Below, one piece after another: positions 57,327 through 64,000 of a DNA stretch of 64,000 bases. The notes under the pieces are model-generated. The model was given only the letters and a program-made list of their open reading frames with translations. It did not search any database and was not told the DNA's origin. How positions within the stretch are numbered: position 1 is the first letter of the stretch; every line of letters begins with the position of its first letter. The translations under genes were made by a program, and so were the position numbers. Origin of the DNA: Okeania sp. SIO2C9 (GTDB lineage: Bacteria; Cyanobacteriota; Cyanobacteriia; Cyanobacteriales; Microcoleaceae); NCBI RefSeq assembly GCF_010672455.1, contig NZ_JAAHGO010000012.1:133455-197454 (forward strand), given 5' to 3'.

Positions 57327-57827
57327 ATGAATAAAAATAAACGAAGAAAAACAATATTATTTTTAGTAGTATTATTTTCATTAGCTGGGATACAGAAAAT
57401 CAGTCCTGTTTTATCCCAAGGTTTACAATTGACACCTATATTTGAAGATGTAAATCTCTATCCAAAATCTCCTCAAAACCGAATGATTATTAGAGGATTA
57501 AGTGGAGGTCCTGTATCTGCAAAAGAAACAACAGGCAGAAATGAAACGGTAACTGGACCTTGTGTAGGTTTTATCGATCGAAAACCAGATCATAGATTAA
57601 TTTTAAATGGTTTTTTTCAATCCCTGAAACTGGAAGTTAAAAGTAGTGAAGATACAACTTTAGTAGTTAGAGGTCCTGGGGGTAGTTGGTGTAATGATGA
57701 CTTTGAAGGAAAAAATCCTGGAATTATGGGTCAATGGTTTTCGGGTACTTATGAAATATGGGTAGGTTCTTATCAAAGAAATAAATATTATCCCTATGTT
57801 ATTAAAATTACTAAAGAAGAAGATTGA
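57327..57827 (+). CDS. Secreted hypothetical protein
   Basis: The 166-residue protein has a signal peptide (KRRKTILFLVVLFSLAGIQK, cleavage probably after VLSQG region). The mature part is a beta-rich domain with GPCVGFIDRKPDHRLILNGF, TTLVVRGPGGSWCNDDFEG and SGTYEIWVGSY. This resembles small cyanobacterial exported domains related to pre-peptidase C-terminal folds; two Cys may form a disulfide. The function is unknown. It stands between an M1 element and the 3'-end repeat array. Confidence 0.75.
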   Translation: MNKNKRRKTILFLVVLFSLAGIQKISPVLSQGLQLTPIFEDVNLYPKSPQNRMIIRGLSGGPVSAKETTGRNETVTGPCVGFIDRKPDHRLILNGFFQSLKLEVKSSEDTTLVVRGPGGSWCNDDFEGKNPGIMGQWFSGTYEIWVGSYQRNKYYPYVIKITKEED

Positions 57828-57849
57828 TATATTCTCTGGGGTGAAGTTG

Positions 57850-59114
57850 TGGAGATTTTCATTTCAAGAATAATTCTTGGTTCAGCGAAAAGAACAAAAG
57901 TAAAGATAATTTCAGTATTTATTTGGTACTGTCAGTTCTTAAATTTTATTTATAATTGACCCGTCCGTTAGCGTAGCTCCCCCGGAGGGGGAATATGATA
58001 TTAGTCTTCCATAAAATTACGCTTTTTTTGATCTTCAATCTACTTCTGAAAATACTTAATTTCTTTTTCTACATATTGCTTGTGTTGCAGAAGGTTTGTT
58101 GTATTAAAAATTGGCAGTAGTGATTTAAGATATTCTACATAAGTTTTATCGGTCGGTTGAGAATTCCCAGACAAATTCTAAATCAGAGGTTTTAGGGGAA
58201 GTTTCTTCAAATCCTCAAAATGCGGAGATTTTCATTTCAAGAATAATTCTTGGTTCAGCGAAAATAACAAAAGTAAAGATAATTTCAGTCTTTCTTCAGT
58301 ATTGTCAGTTCTTAAGTTTTATTTATAACTGACCCGTCCGAGTATGATATTAGTCTTCTATAAAATTATGCTTTTTTTGATCTTCAATCCACTTCTGAAA
58401 ATACTTAATTTCTTTTTCTAGATATTGTTTGTGTTTGAGAAGTTCTATTGTATTAAAAATTGGCAGTAGTGATTTACAGCGCTTTTCAAATTGATGAACC
58501 ACATCTTCACACATCAAACCTTGTAGGGACGTTCCATGGAACGTCCCTACTGTGGTCTACCCAAATGAAAACCGCTGTAAGATATTTTGCATAAGTTTTA
58601 TCGGTCGATTGAGAATTCCCAGACAAATTCTAAATCAGAGGTTTTAGGGGAAGTTTCTTCAAATCCTCAAAATGCGGAGATTTTCATTTCAAGAATAATT
58701 TTTGATTCAGCGAACAGAACAAAAGTAAAGATAATTTCAGTCTTTCTTCAGTATTGTCAGTTCTTAAGTTTTATTTCAATCCACTTCTGAAAATACTTAA
58801 TTTCTTTTTCTAGATATTGTTTGTGTTTGAGAAGTTCTATTGTCTTAAAAATTGGCAGTAGTGATTTAAGATATTTTGCATAAGTTTTATCGGTCGGTTG
58901 AGAATTCCCAGACAAATTCTAAATCAGAGGTTTTAGGGGAAGTTTCTTCAAATCCTCAAAATGCGGAGATTTTCATTTCAAGAATAATTTTTGATTCAGC
59001 GAACAGAACAAAAGTAAAGATAATTTCAGTATTTATTTGGTACTGTAAGTTCTTAAGTTTTATTTATAACTGACCCGTCCGTTAGCGTAGCTCCCCCGGA
59101 GAGGGAATATGATA
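57850..59114 (-). repeat. Array of decayed 3' ends of the neighbouring NTPase gene
   Basis: Three segments (about 58003-58140, 58346-58475 and 58770-58875) match the last 45 codons of the gene at 59115 on the minus strand (LLPIFNTIDLLQHKQYVEKE region). Each is linked to GGTTTTAGGGGAAGTTTCTT followed by a tail found only in the array (GCGGAGATTTTCATTTCAAG and AATTTCAGTNTTTNTT-like text). The spacing is about 290-360 bp. They lack any start and are not genes. The second copy holds a MITE. The pattern suggests successive paralogues reduced to their ends. Confidence 0.85.
58476..58578. mobile_element. MITE with ACAGCG ends and a central perfect palindrome
   Basis: The ends ACAGCGCTTTTCAAATTG and CAAATGAAAACCGCTGT are imperfect inverted repeats around 103 bp. 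At 58523-58550 a perfect 28-bp palindrome (GTAGGGACGTTCCA and its complement) occupies the centre. It interrupts the second 3'-end copy. Confidence 0.75.
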
Positions 59115-62100
59115 TTAGTCTTCTATAAAATTACGCTTTTTTTCATCTTCAATCCACTTCTGAAAATACTTAATTTCTTTTTCTACATATTGTTTGTGTT
59201 GCAGAAGGTCTATTGTATTAAAAATTGGTAGTAGTGATTTAAGATATTCTACGATTTTATGTGTTGCTTCAATATTCTTAGAGCTAGTCAAAATATAATC
59301 TTCTGAGGAAAGTTCCTTATAATTCTTAACATAAGGTTCTAGGGGAAGTTTCTTAAAATCCTGAAAATTTTGATTGTACTGACAAAATAGATCGATAAAT
59401 TGATAACGTCTTTCGTAGGGAAATGTTGTAGTTACGCTAAACAATAATTGCAGCAAATCAATATCTGTATATCTATTTTCAATCAGACTGTTTAGCAGTT
59501 GATTTTGTCTATCCTCAAGAATAAGTTTCTCTTCTTCTGTTACTTCCAAAAAAAATATTCTTTCGAGGATAGTATTACTAAATCTAGAGCTAGATAATTC
59601 CTTTTCTTTCTGATAAATATGCTCAATTACTGGAGTGATTAATTCCTGATAATTTTCAGATTGCCAAAGAAATGTATAGTTTAGATCATCTTGGAAGTTT
59701 GAGAACTTTCTTTCCTCATCGTATACCCAGTCAATATATTCAATTATGAAATTTTTTTGGTCAGCAGCAAGAATGCGGATGAATATGTGTTCAGAATTAG
59801 ACGAGTATCCCCTGATTTTTTGACTTGATAAATATGCTTGTTTTAGTACATCAAGTTTTTCTGTGAATAGCTCAATTAAAAGCTCATTGACCTGAGTGTA
59901 AGGATTAAATAAAAAATCGAAAGGACTTAAAAAATTTGTATAATTTGTCTGTTCATTAATTTTACTCAGGATAATTTCTGTTACCTGAGCAACAACATTT
60001 TTATCTAAGTCACGATATTTGAGAAGAAAGTCAAAATCTTGTGGTATTTCACTTAGTTGACTCTGCGGATATAAGTTATATAGTTGCTCTAAATAATCAG
60101 ATGTAATTTTGTCTTCAGGTAGTAAGTTGTAAAATCCAAATAACCATTTTCTTTTTGAAGCAAAATCAAATTGATTAAGCAATTCAAAAGCTTTTCCAAC
60201 TCCAGAAATTTTAATTAACTTCTCAATTAATGGAAAATGATTAAGTTGAAATGGGTCGCCAAGATTGAGATAATATTTCAGCACATATAAATAAAGTTCT
60301 GAATTTTGGCAAGCTAGAGTAATTAATACTTCTCCGATTCTATTGGCAAAATGAAAATCGTTATGGTTTCTTAGTTCTTTTCCTAATTTTATTTCATAGC
60401 ATTTAGCAAAGAAATCCTGATAATCCTTAAAATCGTAGTTGGCAGAATATTCTTTGATTTGATTTTGCTTAAATTGCTCATATTCTTTGTTTTCTAACTT
60501 TAAGTTTTTTCTCTCAGTCCAATCAAATAAAATTATCTTAGATAGCTCATAAGTTTCATTGACAAATCGTTCTCTTAGTTCATTATTAAATTCAACTTGA
60601 TGAGACTCTAGAAAATCTAAGTATTTCTGAACTATAAGACAATGAGAATAATCTTTAGGACTTAACTTAGTTGCAATAAAGTCAAGCACTTTTACAGCAT
60701 CTTGCTTAATAATTTCACCGACAGGAAACTTAGAATATAATTTACTATATTGATGAATTATATTGATTACCTCTTTCTCAAAAATATCAATCTGATAGAG
60801 CTGAAATACTCCCTGCCAAATTTTCTTTCTCAAATCAAGTAATTCAGGTGTAGGTAGTGGGGTAAATTGATGCCATAAAAACTCTCTTTTATTTTTAAGA
60901 AGCTTAGAAGTATTAAATTCAAGATAGAGGTATTTTTCACCTACACCAAAAAATAGTTTTGCGAATAATTCGTTTTTTCCTTGATTTACTTTTTCCAATA
61001 GCTTATCAATGACTATCGACTGAGTAATATATTTTGTTATGTAGGAATCACGTTCAAATCCAAACTCTTCAATAAGAAGGCGAAACACCCCTGATAGTTC
61101 CTGTGGTTTTTTTGTCAGATATTCAAACAGCAAATCTATAGCCATCTGGAAATTTTGTTCGTCAAAATTACTCGATAAACTAAGTAAGTCAAGAATAGAA
61201 TATGGTGGAATGTCAATATTAGAATTAGACGGAATATCTAAGGTTGAAATATCTACTGACTCGACTTCCATCTTGTCAATAAAATTTTCAGCATATATAA
61301 GAATTTCTGTCTGTTTAAAAAAACAAAAAAGTTTCATCAGTTGAATTAAACTCTTCTCATCTCCTGCATCCTCATAAATTTTCCAAACTCGGTCTACCTC
61401 TGGAGTAAGTATTTTGATAATCTTCTCACTATCAAAAGCACTTAAAACAGGATTAAGAGCATCAACAAAATTATATTGAAACTGAGGAAATAAATTATCT
61501 AAGAGAACGGAAAATTTTAACAATTTCTCCTTGAAAAAAGTAAGATAAAACAGATATGTCGCTAGAACTTGGTCAGATATTCTAGCAACCTCATTTTCAT
61601 ATATATCTACCAACTCAAATTCATATAATTTACGGACTGCTTTCCAGAAAATTTCCTTGTCAATATTGAATGTTGTTTGAATCCTTTCCATCATTTCATC
61701 GTTAGACTTATCTACTACTTGAAAAAAGGCAAGGATACCAGCAACTTTCAATAAACTTTCATCCTTAAAATCTGCAATATCTTGTCTAATTGAAGAGTAG
61801 TATATCTCGTAAAGCTCTAATACATTTTGAATACTATGAAGAGTTTTTTCTCGCTCTACTACTAAAGCAGTCATTATTGCCAGGCGAGGATTACCTTGAG
61901 CTATATCAACAATTCTTTCTATGTATAATTGATTCTGAATTTTGTATTCTTCTTTAACGAGTTGCTCAATTTGCTTATCTGTTAATGGGTTGATTTTTAC
62001 TAGCTCTAAATTATTATCATAAGAACACACTACTTCTTTAATTTGCTCAACTGCATAGTCACGAACTGTAGCTATTATTTTAATTTGCTGATTTTCACGT

Positions 62101-62963
62101 TTATACAGAAGAAAATTAATAAAATGCTTAAATTCTTTGACTCGGTTAGCATCATCTACAAAAATTAGATAACTTCCATCATCTGAGAAATAAACACGGA
62201 TATCCTTATAAAGTTCGACTTCTTTATCAAAAATACATTTAACTTTGTACTCAGAACATTTCTCTACTTTCCTACAACACTCTAAAACAAGTCGAGATTT
62301 ACCTACTCCTGCTTTACCAGAAACTATAACTAGATTATTTTCCTCAAGTCGTTGTAATATTTCATTTATTTCATTTTCCCGAAAGTAAAACTTTGTATCT
62401 AGAGGAGCAACAATTTTTCTTTGATCATAAGTAGCAATAAACTCATCAATATCAACTATTTGACCAGTATCTACCTCAACTCCAAGATATCTTTTAGCAA
62501 TACCAGGATAATTTTCGAGGTCTAAAGAAATAGAGTCAATACCATATATATCAAGCTCAACTCCATACTTCTGACATTCCTTTTTTAGAGAATTTTCTTC
62601 TTTTGTATTCAGAGTAGAATTATGGCATAAAACAATCTTTTCTATTTTTGTTATTGATATTCCAGTTTTTTCCTCATTAAAACAGTTGTGGAGGTCTGTC
62701 TCTAATTTGTTGTAAAGTTTTTTCTTCTTATCCCTTTTGGGGTCTGTTGTTGTATACTCTGCTAAAATATACTTTCCATTTTCCAGAATAATTAAGGTAT
62801 CTGGAGTTCTTGTTCTTGTTTTGTCAGCTCCAATTACAGACCCTAATGATTTAATTTGGTGAAGCTGTTTAATTTTTTTATTAAGGTAAGCATCAGCAAG
62901 TTTTTGGAATGTACCACCGTCTAATTCTTTTAGTTTATTTTGAATCTCATTAATTTTTGACAT
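59115..62963 (-). CDS. Large STAND-type NTPase with nuclease-like N-terminal domain
   Basis: This 1282-residue protein has three parts. Residues 1 to about 150 look like a PD-(D/E)XK-related domain (GGTFQKLADAYLNKK, RTRTPDTLII, KYILAEYTTTD), though the usual Lys of the E-x-K motif is replaced. Residues about 185-440 form a STAND/NACHT-like NTPase: FYFRENEINEILQRL, Walker A GKAGVGKS (216-223), Walker B YLIFVDDANRV with D270/D271, IIATVRDYA, and QGNPRLAIMTALV. The remaining 840 residues are helical repeats without catalytic motifs, suited to sensing. This plan resembles antiviral STAND proteins such as the Avs group, but I cannot assign it to a known type. No ATP-site residue is missing. Decayed copies of its ends flank it on both sides. 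Confidence 0.85.
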   Translation of the reverse strand: MSKINEIQNKLKELDGGTFQKLADAYLNKKIKQLHQIKSLGSVIGADKTRTRTPDTLIILENGKYILAEYTTTDPKRDKKKKLYNKLETDLHNCFNEEKTGISITKIEKIVLCHNSTLNTKEENSLKKECQKYGVELDIYGIDSISLDLENYPGIAKRYLGVEVDTGQIVDIDEFIATYDQRKIVAPLDTKFYFRENEINEILQRLEENNLVIVSGKAGVGKSRLVLECCRKVEKCSEYKVKCIFDKEVELYKDIRVYFSDDGSYLIFVDDANRVKEFKHFINFLLYKRENQQIKIIATVRDYAVEQIKEVVCSYDNNLELVKINPLTDKQIEQLVKEEYKIQNQLYIERIVDIAQGNPRLAIMTALVVEREKTLHSIQNVLELYEIYYSSIRQDIADFKDESLLKVAGILAFFQVVDKSNDEMMERIQTTFNIDKEIFWKAVRKLYEFELVDIYENEVARISDQVLATYLFYLTFFKEKLLKFSVLLDNLFPQFQYNFVDALNPVLSAFDSEKIIKILTPEVDRVWKIYEDAGDEKSLIQLMKLFCFFKQTEILIYAENFIDKMEVESVDISTLDIPSNSNIDIPPYSILDLLSLSSNFDEQNFQMAIDLLFEYLTKKPQELSGVFRLLIEEFGFERDSYITKYITQSIVIDKLLEKVNQGKNELFAKLFFGVGEKYLYLEFNTSKLLKNKREFLWHQFTPLPTPELLDLRKKIWQGVFQLYQIDIFEKEVINIIHQYSKLYSKFPVGEIIKQDAVKVLDFIATKLSPKDYSHCLIVQKYLDFLESHQVEFNNELRERFVNETYELSKIILFDWTERKNLKLENKEYEQFKQNQIKEYSANYDFKDYQDFFAKCYEIKLGKELRNHNDFHFANRIGEVLITLACQNSELYLYVLKYYLNLGDPFQLNHFPLIEKLIKISGVGKAFELLNQFDFASKRKWLFGFYNLLPEDKITSDYLEQLYNLYPQSQLSEIPQDFDFLLKYRDLDKNVVAQVTEIILSKINEQTNYTNFLSPFDFLFNPYTQVNELLIELFTEKLDVLKQAYLSSQKIRGYSSNSEHIFIRILAADQKNFIIEYIDWVYDEERKFSNFQDDLNYTFLWQSENYQELITPVIEHIYQKEKELSSSRFSNTILERIFFLEVTEEEKLILEDRQNQLLNSLIENRYTDIDLLQLLFSVTTTFPYERRYQFIDLFCQYNQNFQDFKKLPLEPYVKNYKELSSEDYILTSSKNIEATHKIVEYLKSLLPIFNTIDLLQHKQYVEKEIKYFQKWIEDEKKRNFIED

Positions 62964-64000
62964 AGTAATTCTATACAGATAAAAATAATATATTTTTCCT
63001 CAACTTAAAAGTAGCGATCCCCCTTCTGTGCTATCTCTATTTTAGCAATTAAATTTTTACTCTCAAGTGCCAAAAAGTAATATATGGACTTCCTTTTCTG
63101 ATTTTTTTTAGCTCCCGATACAAACCCTAATTATTTAATTTACTTAACTTGTTCAATTTTTTTATAAAGGTAAACATCAGCAAATTTTTGAAACTCACCA
63201 CTACTTAATTCTTTGAGTTTATTTTCAAGTTTGATTAATTTTTTCAATAGTAATTTTGTAGAGATAAAAATAATATCTTCTTCCTCAACTTAAAAGTAGC
63301 GATCGCCTCTCTCTATTTTAGCAATTAAATTTTTACTCTCAAGTGCCAACTGGAGTTCATTTTCTTATTTTTTTTAGTTCCAGGTGCAGACCCTAATGAT
63401 TTAACCAACTTGACCTGTTCAATTTTTTTTGAAGGTAAACATCAGCAAATTTTTGAAACTCACCACTACTTAATTCTTTGAGTTTATTTTCAAGTTTGAT
63501 TAATTTTTTCAATAGTAATTTTGTAGAGATAAAAATAATATCTTCTTCCTCAACTTCAAACTAGCGATCGCCTCTCTCTATTCTGTCTATTTTAGCAATT
63601 AAATTTTTACTCTCAAGTGCCAAAAAGTAATATCTGGAGTTCCTTTTCTGATTTTTTTAGTTCCCGATACAGACCCTAATGATTTAATTGACTTAACCTG
63701 TTCAATCTTTTTATAAAGGTAAGCATCAGCAAATTTTTGAAACTCACCACCACTTAATTCTTTTAGTTTATTTTGAAGTGTGGTTAATTTTTGCCATAGT
63801 AATTTTGTAGAGATAAAAATAATATCTTCTTCCTCAACTTCAAACTAGCGATCGCCCTTCTATGCTATCTCTAATTTTAGCAATTAAATTTTTACTCTCA
63901 AGTGCCAAAAAGCAATATCTGGACTTCCTTTTCTGATTTTTTTTAGTCCCCGATACAGACCCTAATGATTTAACCAACTTGACCTGTTCAATTTTTTTTG
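62964..64000 (-). repeat. Array of decayed 5' ends of the NTPase gene
   Basis: Upstream of the functional ATG, units with junctions at about 63251, 63514 and 63798 (spacing 263-285 bp) and a fourth running off the window repeat the promoter region and the first 60 or so codons. On the minus strand they show LKELSGGEFQKFADAYL and IKSLGS-type coding with frameshifts, then switch to WHLRVKI and a HIP1-bearing leader (AGAGGCGATCGCTAG). Only the copy at 63798 keeps an ATG, followed by a frameshift. None can encode the NTPase. Confidence 0.85.

Noticed and set aside
58587..59073. Two near-identical frames (67 and 65 codons)
   Set aside because: They repeat because they lie in the 3'-end array of the NTPase gene, on the opposite strand from the decayed coding sequence.

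Overview
The window looks like chromosomal DNA of a filamentous cyanobacterium. It is AT-rich and carries many copies of the cyanobacterial HIP1 octamer GCGATCGC. It has a fragment of the photosystem II gene psbA, fdxN-element-type xisH/xisI pairs, Uma2 proteins, and a glutamyl-tRNA synthetase with a cyanobacterial CAAD membrane tail. Low coding density and dense small mobile repeats suggest a genome of the Trichodesmium/Okeania/Moorea sort. That assignment is inference; no rRNA is present.

Layout. 1-4.1 kb: N-terminus of an efflux membrane-fusion protein, a PadR regulator broken by two insertions, and nested repeats. 4.2-7.6 kb: ftsH and an M23 peptidase. 8.2-13.2 kb: two duplicated GAF histidine kinases separated by a 155-bp tandem array and the tail of a TnpB/IS605-type element. 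13.7-18.7 kb: membrane protein, endonuclease V, glycosyltransferase, xisH-xisI-Uma2. 18.9-23.2 kb: a run of decayed genes (methyltransferase, antitoxin, second xisH, recQ 5' copy) around an Rpn-type nuclease. 23.5-33 kb: recQ, an AAA ATPase/membrane-protein pair, a broken nuclease-like gene, a partly duplicated Rpn-like gene, and a small STAND ATPase facing a Zn-ribbon mini-protein. 33.4-37 kb: spondin-RTX protein and murI. 38.4-50.4 kb: histidine kinase, small DNA-binding proteins, psbA fragment, cystine-lyase-like enzyme, large hybrid kinase, RecB-like nuclease. 51.5-57.8 kb: phytase-like esterase, tRNA-Asp, gltX-CAAD, secreted protein. 57.8-64 kb: a 1282-residue NTPase with a nuclease-like N-terminus, flanked on each side by arrays of decayed copies of its own 3' and 5' ends.

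Repeat families (labels are mine). HBR: heptamer-bounded repeat, starting TTACCGAATAATTAAGG, ending in tandem TAATTAT-type heptamers, with an optional internal module. M1: ends GGGTTTGCTGA. M2: ends TAGAACCCATTTG. M3: ends TGGTACTTA. M4: ends TATCAAATCCGG. M5: ends GGACTTACGCA. M6: ends GGCGTTG. M7: ends AGAGTTGT. R1: contains CCCCGCCTTTTAAGG. HBR copies interrupt at least three genes and M-type elements at least two more, so most apparent intergenic space is mobile-repeat debris and gene remains.

Functionally the window mixes housekeeping genes (ftsH, murI, gltX, recQ, endonuclease V) with signalling genes (four histidine kinases) and an accessory layer of P-loop STAND/AAA proteins and nuclease-fold proteins (XisH, Uma2, Rpn, RecB-like). 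The strongest candidate for an undescribed system is the 59-64 kb NTPase locus; second is the ATPase/Val-Gly-rich membrane protein pair at 26-29 kb. No CRISPR array or intact transposase was found.
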